The notes: generated by a model not told the origin, from the sequence alone. Positions 23,336-35,339 are shown, counted from the first letter of the stretch. The stretch: DNA of 64,000 bases from Haemaphysalis longicornis (GCA_013339765.2 CM023453.1:31528468-31592467); one strand, 5' to 3'. Translations and numbers: made by a program.

Positions 23336-23713
23336 TGCCAAGAGATTGTGGTGAGTGTAAGCCGCAGTTGGATACAGGGCTTGAATAGCCGCTTTTGAAT
23401 CTGTGAATAGTTCCCATTCAGTCGGTGAAATCATGGTAGCGATAAATTTGACTTCAAGGAATATTGCGTAAAACTCTGCAGCCGTCGATGATGTGGGGTG
23501 CGAGTGCTTGACCCCCTTATCAATGTGGAGGCTCGGTATTGTGAAATCTAACGACAATGAGGAAGTTGTCGACGATCCATCCGTGTATATATGCACATAA
23601 TCAGCATAACGGTAATGCATGTAATTCAGCATTATCTGCCTTCCTGCCACTGTAGATATAGATGATTTTTTTGACGCCGAACTTCGGAGTCGCTTACCTC
23701 TAACAAAGAGCAT
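23330..23713 (-). pseudogene. LINE RNase H domain fragment
   Basis: The minus-strand frame starting at 23713 contains HIYTDGSSTTSS (first catalytic Asp, residue 45), AAEFYAI (Glu, residue 80) and ELFTDSKAAIQAL (second Asp, residue 105). This is the D..E..D order of the RNase H domain at the C-terminus of I-type LINEs, which removes RNA from the RNA:DNA hybrid. The fourth catalytic region and zinc knuckle are absent because the frame runs into the tRNA-like sequence at about 23335. There is no RT upstream within reach. Confidence 0.8.
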
Positions 23714-23865
23714 GGTTAGAACTTTCTGTCGAGTACACTAGCTTCATTCTTTCTGAAGATAGATCCAATTTTTTAGGTGCAGAGTACCTTAGGGCCGCAC
23801 AATGTCCGTCCGCGTCCGTGCACATAGCATTTACAATCGCAAAAGGTCACACAGGCACCGGCAGG

Positions 23866-23940
23866 ATTCGAGCCTGTGTCTGGTAGACCAGACAGAATTA
23901 GTGTAAGTCGTCTTACCCATTGGGTTACGACCGTGAGTTA
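23866..23940 (-). repeat. tRNA-like sequence
   Basis: Minus strand: GTAACCCAATGGGTAAGACG (A-box region) and CAGGCTCGAATCC (B-box region). Preceded by GAGTACCTTAGGGCC-type text shared with 23985. Probably a SINE head. Confidence 0.55.
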
Positions 23941-23979
23941 GTACCCGAGAGTCAAACGGCTTACTCCCTCGCCTGTAAC

Positions 23980-24206
23980 GGTGCGGAGTACCTTAGGACC
24001 TCCCAATGTCCGTCCGCGTCCATCCGTGCGCACACCGCCATCAAGCGAAAATCAAGCGAAATTCGATGTGAGCCGTGAGTTGCTGTTTCATTAAGGGAAT
24101 AATCAAGGTGCAACTCACGGCTCAAATTGAATGACGGTCGGGGCGAAAATCGGATGTCACCCGGGGCGCAACTTGGATGCCAGTTCGTGACCCCGTACTC
24201 CGCACC
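23980..24206. mobile_element. Foldback-like repeat with 12-bp inverted ends
   Basis: GGTGCGGAGTAC (23980-23991) faces GTACTCCGCACC (24195-24206). Inside, TGAGCCGTGAGTTG (24068-24081) faces CAACTCACGGCTCA (24111-24124), and CAAGCGAAAATCAAGCGAAA is a small tandem. No coding content; no target duplication found. Confidence 0.6.
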
Positions 24207-25327
24207 CTCGCCATCATCCACAGAGTGGAGATGCTGCCATTTTTTTCTTTCATTTCGGTCCTAATTTTCTGGTAATACAAACATGATCCCTCAGCCCTTA
24301 ATTCAAAATGAGGACTTTTTGCTAATTGGGAAATCGGTGGCGGCGATTATGCCCGCACCTAATGCTGCCTTAGGGCACAGACGTATGCTGGAAAAGTGTA
24401 GGGGGGGAGGGGTACGGATGAGGCCACCAACTTTCCCGGTCATCATATAATGACTTCCAGGTAATTATTTCTGTGTCGCAAACTACGCACAAGCCACATG
24501 CCACTTCGATGTATTCTCTCTTTCCAACGATGAGCCATTTCGAAATTCCACGGGTGAAAGAAATGAACGGAACAAAAGTAAAGTGGTGTAGAGTACCGCG
24601 CTACTGTACGGTTCTGTAAAGTACGGCCAAAGCATTATTTAGTTTGAACAAATATCTTGCTTTGACTTTATTAAATATTTTCTGCTTATTTTGTTGATTT
24701 TTACTTTTTCACCCTTTCATGTTTTCCTTTTTCACTTTAGAGTACCCCTTCCCTCCTTCCGAAGTGGTCTCCTGCGTACGCCATTGCCATTGGGACATCA
24801 TAGTAAATTCGCAACGGTAATAATAATTTCAGGTGCCTCCCACAGTCTACATTCCAGAAACCTCGAAAGCTCAATTTTAACCACCCTGCATTACGGCCTG
24901 TTCCCCAGTCCTGTACCTGGCGAATTTTTCGCCAAGATCAACGAACGTGTCTGAAATACCTCGTGTATTTTTTTTTTTTTACAGCGAAGCTGTTAGCCTC
25001 TCGTTCGTCGTAAAATTTCGTGTCGTAAACAGGAAAACCAGGCAGGACCCAGCATTTCGCGCCCACGACGCCTAGCGTATGCATCAGGCTAATCAGGCGT
25101 GCAGCATACAGCTCAGTATTCGTGTAACGAAAAAACCACAAAACAAGCATTGAAACCGCATGATGGATGATGGGGTGCCAGTGAACAATGGCAACCCCGG
25201 ACCCTTATGTGTTCTGGTAAAAATTGGGTTTGCAGCTGCTCTCGAAAGGGGAGGGTGTTTGACGTCATTAGAAGGCTAGCGCATGCGTCAGGCTAGGCGG
25301 ACCCAGCAATCCTCGCCCAAGACGCCA
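24207..25327. other. No gene recognised
   Basis: Frames below 90 codons without family resemblance. Homopolymer T at 24969-24980. Confidence 0.35.
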
Positions 25328-25559
25328 CCCGCCGCGGTGGCTCAGTGGCTAAGACGTTGCGCTGCTGAGCACGAGTTGCGGGTTCGATTCGCGGCCGCGG
25401 CGGCCGCTTTCCTGATGGAGGCGAAAAGCAGAAACGCCCGTGAGATTTCGGCGCACGTTAAATATCCTCAGGTGGTCAAAATTAATCCGGAGCCCTCCAC
25501 TACGGCGCGCCTCATCGCCTGCGTTGCGTCGGTGCGTTAAACCCTACAATCAATCAATC
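25328..25559 (+). mobile_element. Full-length Ruka-type SINE
   Basis: Plus strand. Head CGCCGCGGTGGCTCAGTGGC (A-box), GCGGGTTCGATTCGCGGC (B-box), body GATGGAGGCGAAAAGCAGAA, GGAGCCCTCCACTACGGCGC, 3' end GCGTTAAACCCTACAATC, tail only (CAAT)2-3. No clear target duplication was found. Both promoter boxes look usable. Confidence 0.96.
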
Positions 25560-26607
25560 GAGACAGCGAGCGCATGCGTCAGAACCCAGCATTCGCCGCC
25601 AGAGAGCCCGAGTGCAAGCGACAAGCCCGCCGAGACAACGGGGGAACATTTCGTACCCTCCTCCATCATCATGTGTAGTGGGTTACCGCAGCTGCGCCGT
25701 ACATCCACTTCCGCATGGCGGGATAGCGTCCTTTTTTTCTCTCTCTCTCAACCTTACTTGTAAATGGCGTAAGGAAAAGTCCGGTACCGACATCGCAAAT
25801 CAGTCAGCGTGCGTGCCATTGATAGCGACGAGTTGACACCGAGTATCACGCACCATCAGCATGACGATAAGAAGACGCGCTCAAAAAGTTTGACAGCCGC
25901 TGTTAACTAACACGTAGTTGTGAAACTATTCAATAGGCTTTTCCTTGCTTTTGAATTTATTTTCTGCTCCGATAAACCAGAAAGACGTCATGACGTTGGT
26001 ACACTAAACCAAAACAACGTAACCGGTGGTCGGCTCCGGTATAGGCCGCTTTCTCTTTCACGGAATCCCAGAAACGGTGTATATGGGCGCAGGAGAGGTA
26101 CTTACCTCTTGAGTCATGCAGTGACGCCAAATGATAGCGCTGTACGTGCGTGACGAACAAGGTTGTTCCGCAATAGAGATCACCGATAACGGCCGCTTTA
26201 TGGTAATAACGCTTGGTTGGCATGCCTATTGGGTCACTGTTTCGAAATCGTTTCAGACACCACGTGTTCGCTTCCGCGTTCATCTTTATTGTTTCTTACG
26301 TTCATTTTTCTACTTATTTAATTTCTCTCCCCTCTTTTTCTACGTTTCGTGAAAAAAAAAAAAAACGTTTTACGTCCGTTCCGACAGCCCATAAAAAAAA
26401 AAACCAGTCCCGGCCATTTGCTTCAAGACAAGAGAAAACGCATCTTCCTTCCTGCGTAGCATATGTGGTCTATCGTAAGAGTAACCCGGCATACGGTCAT
26501 GCATGCGCTCTACGGTGAGTGCATCTAACCGCATCATTCGTGCGTGCACTCTGGTGAAAAGAAAAAAAAAATAAGGGAGGCACCTACTACTCCTTACGTG
26601 CGTTTAA
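25560..26607. other. No gene recognised
   Basis: Frames to 108 codons around 25920-26518, no known domain. A-tracts at 26352-26364 and 26395-26403. Confidence 0.35.
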
Positions 26608-27051
26608 AGTGACCCTGCAACACTCTGTTCAACTTTTTTTGAAATCTTAAATGCTCGCAGAACGTAGTCACCCAACACACCCAGTACTTAGACTGGGGGG
26701 TCGCAAAGTACCTCAGCCAAAAATTACTGCTCTATGTCGATCAGATAACTTGTAAACTCGCTCAAAAGATTTTTCGCTCTTTCCCGGTCTTGACGTTCTT
26801 CGACGGCTCGAATTACGTCACTGAGGCCATGTAGATGCTGTTGTCCCGTTTTCTTTCAGTTGCAGCAATGAACGCTTTTCGAAAGCAACTTAAAAAAAGC
26901 CACAAAAACAAAGCAGAAACGGAAGGCGTATCTGGTGCGACGAGCAAATTACGCAGTGCCGCTCCGTGCTTGCGATAACTGTAGATTTCGCAGTGCTTAC
27001 AGACGCGAAGGAAAGAGTGGAGGCGTTTATCAAAAGTGTTGCAGGTTTACT
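26608..27051 (+). mobile_element. TTAA-type MITE, copy 2 (complete)
   Basis: Starts AGTGACCCTGCAACACT and ends AGTGTTGCAGGTTTACT, an inverted pair of about 17 bp, flanked by TTAA at 26604-26607 and 27052-27055. TTAA duplication is the mark of piggyBac-type transposition, so I suggest a piggyBac-dependent MITE. Copies 1 (13204) and 3 (48322) share the interior. No transposase frame. Confidence 0.82.
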
Positions 27052-27243
27052 TTAAGGCGACAGCATTATATGGTTATTTCAAGCTATGAGTACGTCCATA
27101 TGAATCGGCCATGAGCTTCCGATGGCAGCTGTCATCGTTATCCGCCGATCCCCTCGACAGAGTACGTGATAATTGTGGGCGAGTGTGTTGACGCAGCAGC
27201 CAATAAGATTTCGTGATTCGGACGTCACCTTTTGTCACTGGCC

Positions 27244-27945
27244 AGAGAGAGAGAGAGAGAATAGTCTTTAATGATACTGGTGAGGTTAGCCTGGCCAAGG
27301 CACCTAGCTTGCTACACCACATGTATGAAAAAATGAAATCGATGAAGATATGATGATAATGACTGTGATGAAGATGATGCGCTCATTAATAGAGTCCTGT
27401 TTAAAGAGTCTGATCAAGTCCTGTGCTTCGCAGGAAAACAATAGAGCTTTTGTCGCTCGAGATGCTCGTTTAGAGTTCGACCAAGGGCCTAGCACGTCAC
27501 TTAGAGTTAGTCGTCTAGAAAGCGGAAGACCCAAGGACACTAAAATGGACGTTCTGGCTGCTCTATACCGCGTACACTCACATAATACGTGGTTCAAGTC
27601 CTCGCGCACGTCACGGAGAGTGCAGAAGGGGGAAGCGGCCTGTTTCATCTTGAATCGAAAATAACTTGTGTAAGCGACATTTAGCCGCACGCGGGGAAGA
27701 ACCGCTTCGTCATGCTTGGAAAGCCACTCTCTCTGAGTTGGTGTATGCGAGAATTCTAAGGGAACATGATGAGCTCGCAGCCCAGGGGACGAGATATAGC
27801 GGTCGTGTGTTGATGTGCCAAGCAACGGGATTCTCGGCACCATCGTACTTACGCCAAGCCCGGGTGGTCGCAAAAGTAGCTTTGTTTTTATGATTTCACA
27901 AAAGATTTCTGACTTACACAAAACGGTTACGCATGACCATTTCAC
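27244..27945 (-). pseudogene. LINE ORF2 C-terminus with zinc knuckle and 3' end
   Basis: The minus-strand frame 27945-27304 contains PTQREWLSKHDEAVLPRVRL, then SPFCTLRDVREDLNHVLCEC with the C..H..C..C-type knuckle partly kept, then RATKALLFS. This matches the segment after the RNase H domain in tick I-type LINEs. The RNase H motifs are not visible, so the copy is 5'-truncated or diverged. The non-coding end runs to ATTAAAGACTATTC and a (TC)n tail at 27244-27262. Confidence 0.75.
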
Positions 27946-27949
27946 ATGC

Positions 27950-28477
27950 GTAGCGTTGGATGTACCATTGGCACCTGTGTGATATTACACATTCCCTGTT
28001 CACACGTCGTCTGTTGTTCATTGATCTCGGATATTTTTTTCCTTAAAATGAGGACATGGTCATGAGACGTCGTGCTGTTGGGAGCGGGGGCTTTTGGTGG
28101 AAATAAAACGGACAGTGGCAGCGAAAGAAAGCAAAATGAGGATGATGACGGTAAATTTTCGACGGGGAAAGTCTCGCTGACGAAGTCGCCTAGACGTCCC
28201 GCGGATATCGAAGTCTATTGCTGAGGCTGGTGTCCTGTAAGTAGCGGTGAGGAACGGCTGATGCTTACTAGAGGGACAGAGCTGGTCCTTGCAGGAACAA
28301 TCAGTCGATTAGGAAGTCTGACGGTAGCCTGTGTGCGCCGGTAAATGAGCCCTTGGCCGATCCCAGCCCCCCGAATCGGCTGGTCCTCTTGTACACTGCC
28401 GCTTCTGTTGCTTCGTGCCGTCTACTGCCTCATTGTAAAGGCGGCTGACTGTACAGCCGGGCTGCTATTTTACAGTG
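27950..28477. other. No gene recognised
   Basis: No domain or repeat that I can name. Confidence 0.35.
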
Positions 28478-28738
<261 letters not shown>

Positions 28739-29811
28739 GATCGGTTGAGGCGCTACCTGACTGACTTGTACTGTTCGCTTAAAATTGTGAAACTTCTTTA
28801 CATTTTTTGTCTTTCAATGACGGTGAGTTCATCGTCACCCCCTCCCCCTAACACCTTTTTTCGTTGACACAAAGGAATGATTTGCTCCCGTGGGAAAAAT
28901 AAATTAATCGCACACGCCATCGCTGTACCGGGCGTTTTAACATGCGGTCAGCAACTTCCCCATTTACGACACAGAGTGTGCAGAAATAATCAGAACGCTG
29001 CTTATTTAGACTCACTTGATTCATTAGTTAAGTGCAATAAGAGATACTGCTACTTAGTGCGATGAACAACAAAGTTCGCTTCGTCTCACCAATTGTACAA
29101 GCGCATTTTTTTTTTTTTGTACCTACACCTTCGGAGTAGTACGGGGCACACCACCACTGCAGCACGGAATCAACCTGCTCCGGATTCTCATGGAGTCGCT
29201 TTCTTCTCCCGTGGCAGCCCATCTGGAGGCGGGCTCTCTCCATTGACCTCCGCGTTCCCACCATAGCTGGGATGCATCGCGCGCCTCCCAAGGCGGCTGC
29301 CCCGTCAAGAACAAGCCGGCTCTCCTCCGATGCGCGCCTCGGGGTGCGTCCTGCGCGCTATTACCCGGCGAGGCCCTTTCTGAGCGGCCCGCTCAATGTC
29401 TGGAGCCGGTACACAGCGACCGCCGATCCCGTTCGGCTGCCGGCCATTGTCGGGCGCCGCCGTTTGTGAAGCCCTGCTAACGACCGCCCGGCGCTCAAAG
29501 GACTTCCGGTTCGGGTTTATGTTTCCGTCCACAATGTGTGTCACCGCCGGGGATCGGCGGCGTCGAGCGATTCCTTGACGAGCGAACGCGGCGGGGCGAA
29601 AGGCGCTGTCGGCTTCTCCCGCCGATAGTTGGAACGCCCTTTTGCGGTCCCTTGTGTTTTCGCATGCGCAAGAACCGAATCGCGGGACTCTTAGAGTTTG
29701 CGAGCGACAGAGAGGAAAGTGATAGAAGAGGGATAAGTGAGATTGGCAGGGAGCAAAGACCTACAACCGCTTTGCCATTCAAGTCTTGCGCGTGGGTGCA
29801 AGCTTCCCTGA
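28739..29811. other. No gene recognised; GC-rich stretch 29270-29650
   Basis: 29270-29650 is CpG-rich and open in several frames on both strands (60-126 codons), as expected of GC-rich DNA. No domain identified. It could hold a CpG-rich first exon, but no splice or protein evidence supports one. Confidence 0.3.
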
Positions 29812-29910
29812 ATTTTTTTCCCTTCATCAGAAAAACGGTCGCCGTGGCTGAGATCAAACCCGCGCTCTTCGGCATAACAGCACAAAGTCACTGATCCATA
29901 GCTGCGGCTG
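29812..29910 (-). mobile_element. Diverged Ruka-type SINE head
   Basis: Minus strand: ATGGATCAGTGACTTTGTGC, GCGCGGGTTTGATCTCAGCC, ACGGCGACCGTTTTTCTGAT. It follows the head and start of body in the 25.3-kb copy but with many changes and no 3' part. Older than the other copies. Confidence 0.6.
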
Positions 29911-30199
29911 AGAAGCCTTAGACTGAGTTTTTCTATCATCTACAGGCGTTTCCCGAGCGAAGTGCAGCGTACACAGCTGCGGTGTGAGGAGGGGAAGACT
30001 ACCAGCCAGGCCCGCTAAAGGGCGCACGGAAATGCGACCACATAGCGGTAAGAGGCAGTAGTGGTTATAGCAGACTGCCCTCCACAAAAAACAAGTTACA
30101 CGTCTTCCCCAATGCGCACCTTGTGCACGAAGAGTGTCTCTCGCAGTGTCTCTGGGCCGGCCGCTCTCCGCGTAGGACTAGAAGAGAGGGACGTCTGAG

Positions 30200-30418
30200 G
30201 TCCCTGTGATTCTTCCAAACGTGCCTCTCGTGCTACAAAAACCTTATTGGCCTGCCTCAAAGACACAAGCCTTGATCAGACTCTGTAAATACTTAAAATC
30301 ATGTGTTCCTCTTCATCATGATAGTCATCATTGTCACCTCATTCATGTGACAAAGCAAGCCAGGCAGCTTAGCTCGGCTGACATCGTCTCATTAAAGATT
30401 GCTCTCTCTCTCTCTGTC
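30200..30418 (+). mobile_element. Probable LINE 3' end with (TC)n tail
   Basis: Ends CTCATTAAAGATTGCTCTCTCTC, the same style as the minus-strand LINE tail at 27244 (ATTAAAGACTATTCTCTC). The preceding text TCATCATGATAGTCATCATTGTCACC is also like the region after the 27-kb ORF. No recognisable protein motif. Confidence 0.45.
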
Positions 30419-30846
30419 CCTACCCAGAACGCAGCGTAAGAAAAAAGACAGCTCGCTATGCTACGTGTGGTAGACTAACCTAGAACAAGCGTTCACTAAG
30501 TGGTGAGTAGCCGTGTGTTTGGTCACGGTATCACAGTGCATGAGCCGCTCAAGTCAATTACTGTACCCTGCAAATACTGCTGATGCTTCCCCGCAGTACC
30601 TTTATGCTTGTGTAGGTGAAGCCTTTACAAGCGGTGTTCTTTTTTTGTTGTTGTTGTATGTTTGGCGTTGTACGCTAGGGAAATCTTTTGCGGTTCCCAG
30701 TAGGTAAAGCGCTGCAAGCGATATCCTCAAGGTATCTCAAAGCGATATCCTCGAAGTATCAGGGTCGGGGTAGGCTGGAATTGACACGTGGGCAGCTTGA
30801 GCTGCCTCCACTGGCTGCTGGAATTCTGCACGGTTCTCCATTTGTG

Positions 30847-30912
30847 AGAGCATATTGTCACTCATACTCTCATATTCTCACTCATATTCTCATATTGTCA
30901 CTGAGAGCATAG
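30847..30912 (+). repeat. Short tandem CTCATATTCTCA repeats
   Basis: CATATTGTCACTCATACTCTCATATTCTCACTC-type units repeat three to four times with changes. Confidence 0.6.
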
Positions 30913-30984
30913 AGCATTTGTGGGTGCATATTGCGAGCGCATATTAAGGCCATCAGCAGAGTGCATCCCTAGAGAAGGCAAGCG

Positions 30985-31120
30985 TGGCAGGGGGCGGCTC
31001 ATAAAGTTTGCGGGGATAAATTGGTCGCAGTTAGCACAGGACCGGGATAACTGGAGACCCGTGGAGTGGCCTTTGCCCTGCAGTGGGTGTAGACAGGCTG
31101 ATAATGATGATGATTCTCAA
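30985..31120 (+). pseudogene. RTE-like LINE C-terminal end
   Basis: The plus-strand frame reads FAGINWSQLAQDRDNWRPVE then WPLPCSGCRQADNDDD. The W..LAQDR..W pattern is the conserved end of RTE-type endonuclease/RT proteins, and the ATGATGATGAT tail matches their usual 3' microsatellite. Only the last 45 or so codons are visible, so the copy is severely 5'-truncated. Confidence 0.65.
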
Positions 31121-32929
31121 CTCACTCTTGTGTTGAGGGCTACGATGAGCAACTGCATACGCTCCAATGTCATGCGGCACGCTTGTTGTGGCTCTAAATT
31201 CAAACGCACATTTTCGTTCACGAACGCGCCCATGCGCATCCCGCTGGGGTTATAGGCTAGCAAGTTGGAAAACGGGAGGAGATCATATGGCGTAGAAGAC
31301 GTGAACCGGGGAAATTGTAATTTCTTTTTGAATATCTGGTTTTTCGGGTACCGCTAGCTATAGAGCCCGAATGTCCACCTTTCCCTGTAACATTGACTTA
31401 TTCGTCTACGGTCCGTTCATATGGTTCACATGAAGTAAATATCCTCTACGTATAAAAACGCCGCTCAAAACGAGGTTCCTAAACGTCGGAGTTTTTTGTT
31501 GTGCTTAACAAGCTATCCTCATAGCGAAATTTACTGAGTTGATAAATCACATAAGGCGCGTGCTGCGGAAGTGCGAGCCAATGACGAGATCGAGGAAAGA
31601 AAATAAAATACTTGCTCGGAAAGATTTCCGCGTAAGAGCGTAGGCAAGCGCATCATTACCCCAAAAGGCAACGGGTGCAGTCTCTTTCAAAGCCTACCAG
31701 GAAAACGTTCTCTTGCAGAGAGGCCGCGCTGCTGAAACGGTTCAACCCGAGGCGGGCACGGGTCGGCGCCAGGGCAAGCCACGCGTGCGACCTTTCGCGG
31801 AGTCGCGCAGGTGCGCACACCTGTTCCGTTGGCCCAAGGGGGTGACTGAATGAAAGAGCGGCGCGGCGTGCGCCGCCTCGCTTTGTCGCCGTGCGCGCGC
31901 GCTGAGGTGAACGGGCCGGATTAATGGGGAGCTTCTCCATTGACGCCTCCGTGCGTTTACGCGACCGGATGTAGGAGTGCCGCACCAGCGCGGAACTGGC
32001 GCCAGTTCCCTTTTCTGCGCTCCTCAAAGGGCACGCAACCTCGAGGTGCGCGAACTCCGGGTTGGAAAACGAGAAGTAACGTACGTTCGCGGAGGGCAGT
32101 GATCTTCTTCTCCGGCGCGCGAAGCATCTCGAAGCACAGCGGGCCGATGCCAGCTGCACCTCCTCGAGCATTGCTTGCGGCAAGCAGGTTTCTTCCACTT
32201 CCGGTGCCGGTAGTGGTTGGAGGGCATTTCTCCGCATCTTACTCCAACCGATTTTCTCGGTGCTGGCCACGCTTACACGGCCGCGTTTCTGAAAAAAAAA
32301 AAAAAAATGGCAGTGAGGCTACAGCGATCTATAGGTTCCCAAGTTGCGCTCCATCGAGAGGATCATTGATGAGCAAGAGCGTGGAAGGAGCAATCGGCAG
32401 CAAATTAAAGGTACGGGAAATGAAAGAATAAAGGCGAAGGAATTGTATGGTACGAGAGAGGCAAATTAAAATAAATGCAATAATGATCAGGTCTATTTAC
32501 AAAGCGAAGAAGCCCCGTCACTGTGCTCTGGAAAAGTGGCGACCTTCGTCATTTTTTGCTCTTTGTAGATTATACTACCGTCAGTTCACTAGACTGACTG
32601 TTCTAGATTGTTTTTACGGTTCGAAACTGGATACACGGTGTAAATTCCAGCTGGTTGTGAGTGCCCCGAGTGGCGTGCACACAGTTAAGAGCGATCCACG
32701 CCGCCCATCATAGCAATCTCAGGCAGAAAATGCCGTTTCAGAACCCAAAACTATCTTGAAAGTTTTCTGCGTCCGTGAGCGAAAATTTTCAACGCAGATG
32801 TTACGAAAAAATTCCTATAGCGCATTAGTAACTATCCAGGCGGGAAGTGTCTGTAGATAAAAAGTCATCCTGGTGCCTGCCTCTATTTTAAATTTACATG
32901 GCTCACGTGGTCTTAGATAGCACATTGCA
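31121..32929. other. No gene recognised; GC-rich open stretch 31656-32290
   Basis: 31656-32290 is CpG-rich with a 204-codon minus frame and a 163-codon plus frame overlapping it. Neither shows a domain, a signal peptide or a biased composition beyond high Arg/Ala from GC. Both could be chance; a CpG-rich exon or promoter is possible but unsupported. Elsewhere only a poly-A at 32291-32307 was noted. Confidence 0.3.
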
Positions 32930-34123
32930 AAAGCGAGAGAGAGAGAGAAAACTTTTTTTATTTGGCAGATAGAGCTTAGTGGGAGTGGAGCCTTCTTACA
33001 GGTAGCCATGTGCTGTCCTTGATGCTACCGCTCTCTCAACCAGCAGGAGCTGATCGTAAAAGAGGGAGCTGGACAGCAGCGTCTCCCACTGCTCGGGGGA
33101 ACGGGGAAGGGGTGGAGGTGGCAAATCAGGGTTCTGGGTGCATTCAAGGATAATGTGCCTAAGTGTTCCTGATTGCGTACAGAATTTGCATTGGGCTTCG
33201 TGTTGATTTGGAAACATAAGGTGCATCAGTGTTGGGTGGGGATACGTGTTTGTTTGCACAAGTCTGAGCGTAGTTTCTTGTGTCTTTGTTAGTTGTGGGT
33301 GGGGCAGTGGAAGTGTTCTGCGACCGAGTCTGTAGTTCTCTGTAATTTCCTGGTACGCCGTGAGTGGCATAGGTTCATTTGAGTCCTCCGCGGCCTGGTC
33401 GACGAAACCTCGGGCCTTGAGGTGGGCTTGATCATTGCCCTCCATGGAGGAATGGGCCGGCGCCCACACCACTTCGACTACCCTGTCTGGTGGCTTGCTT
33501 GACAAAATGCGGTATGTCATTGGAGCTACCCCTCTCGACGTGAGACTCCTGCATACTTCTTGGGAGTCAGTAATTATGACAGTTGCCTTCGTTTGTGAAA
33601 GAGCTAAGGCTACAGCTAGTTCTTCCTCTTCTTTTGTTGAGGCTCGTGGCAGGGTTGCTCCGACGACGAGGTCTGTCTTCGTTGTCACCACCGCTACTTT
33701 GGCTTGTCTTTTGGGGTATGCGGCCGCATCTGTGTAGACCACTGTGGGCAGAGATCCATACTTTTTGTCCAGAGCTTTGGCTCTTGCTTCTCGCCTACCC
33801 TGATGGTGAACGGGATGCATATTCTTCGGTAGAGGACGGATTATGATGTGCTTCCGCCATTTCTCCGGCATTTCCTTTGTTGAGACAGCGTCCCCCACTG
33901 GCTTCAATTTTAATTGGGCAAGTACCTTCCGGCCCGTTTGGGTTTGTGCGAGGCGAGCTTTTTGGTTAGACAGGTGACCTTCAATTAGCTCATCGACTGT
34001 ATTGTGTAGCCCAATGCTAAAAAGCCTGTCGGTGGACACGCTCATTGGAAGGCCCGAACGTCGGAGTTTGTGGTGGAGTTGCCTGTCGCAGCAAAAAGAC
34101 GCCTGTATACCCCTTGGCTTCAA
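32930..34123 (-). CDS. LINE RNase H / C-terminal domain, 5'-truncated
   Basis: The longest convincing coding stretch: 375 codons, minus strand, 34123 to 32996, with a 3' UTR and (TC)n tail to about 32930. Residues 20-75 are the linker between RT and RNase H (STDRLFSIGLHNTVDELIEG). The RNase H domain spans about 121-245, with Asp132 (YTDAA), Glu168 (EELAVAL), Asp186 (ITDSQ) and Asp231 (GNDQAH), so the acidic set is complete. A CCHC-type knuckle follows (Cys312, Cys315, His323, Cys328) and then RSPEQWETLL. The domain degrades RNA in RNA:DNA hybrids during retrotransposition of I-type non-LTR elements. RT and endonuclease are missing upstream, so the copy is dead but young. The first ATG is not a real start. 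Confidence 0.88.
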
Positions 34124-35339
34124 AGTGGGTTAGCGCTGGCCAGACATCCCAATTGGCTGCGACACATCACGTGGCCGCAAACACGGGAATGCACTGGCTG
34201 CGAACGTGGCGATGCGCCGGCCTGACGTCGCCATTCGCTGCGTCGCGTCATGTCGCTGCTAACGCAGCTATTCGGTGGCCTGTTTGATAAGGCGGCCCAC
34301 AGTGCTGAGGAAAGTGAATAAGGTTTTAATAACGGCACACGCAAGAAGAAGCGTGGAATTTCGGAGCATCGTTCATGGACGGAGGCTGAGTACAGCATAA
34401 ACTCTCGCTGCGCTGTTGAAACACTGCAGGGATGGATGAAAATTATGGCTACATGTCGTTGCCTGACTCCTCCGCGAATTTCATTGCGTTACAAAAAAAT
34501 TGGCTCATGTCTAAACATTCTAAACCTAGTTATCACGAGCGAAGGCAAAGACCATGCACACGTTGTTTCGTGAGAGTTTGCTTTGCTTGAGATTTAGCAG
34601 CCTGCCGTCTAGGTATATCTACTGGGCGATTGGACTCATTTTTTCGCTTGCGCTGAAAAGGACGCACAGACAGCCTAGTGGTCGCGCCAACTATGGCGAG
34701 ACTGAGGGACCAAGCACCGGCATAGCGCCGTGAAACCCTCGCCTAGTCACGTGGTTCGCTTGCACTGTAGCACACGCACAGACGGCCTAGCCGGCGCTGA
34801 GCGAATAAGCGCAGGCGAAGCAGCCGCTTCAACCCGCCAACTGACGTGGTACCGCAGCAGCGACGCTCCGAGCAAGTGCATCGATGAGAAGGAAAGGTGC
34901 AGCTTACGCGCTGGGGCTGAAGGTCACTTGCGGCGCAATGAATGACCTTGCAAGATGTAACGTAGTGGAGCTTTCGCTCTAAAAAGTGACGAGGCATAAT
35001 TCGTCTTTGGTGCCAAGGCGGAATAGACGTATACAAGAACCTAAATGGCGCTATCTGAAAAGTCGCCATAATGCAAATGAGAGAAAGACAACTGCGACTT
35101 AACAAAGGCCTTGAAAGGGAACTTTCCTTGGTTTTTTCTATCGATGAACATTACGGGAAGCATACCTGCTTTTATGCCAGCCCGCGTCTCGCTACCTTTT
35201 CTTTCCCCGTAACGTCACGCCAAGGCTATGCTTCACTTTTTTTGTTGTTGTTGCAGATCATTCCATTCTGTTCGATAGAATCCATAGAAGTCGTGAATTA
35301 AGACACTGACAGTTTTCTAAACGTATAAACGGCCGAATG
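34124..35339. other. No gene recognised; weak 78-bp duplication
   Basis: 34138-34285 holds two diverged units starting GGCC.GACATC or GGCCTGACGTC, each continuing CTGCGAC or CTGCGTC and ending CTGG or GTGGCC. Short frames elsewhere have no domain. Confidence 0.35.

Noticed and set aside
31656..32270. 204-codon minus-strand frame in a GC-rich region
   Set aside because: No domain, no biased third-position pattern that I can see, and an overlapping 163-codon frame on the other strand. High GC alone explains both.
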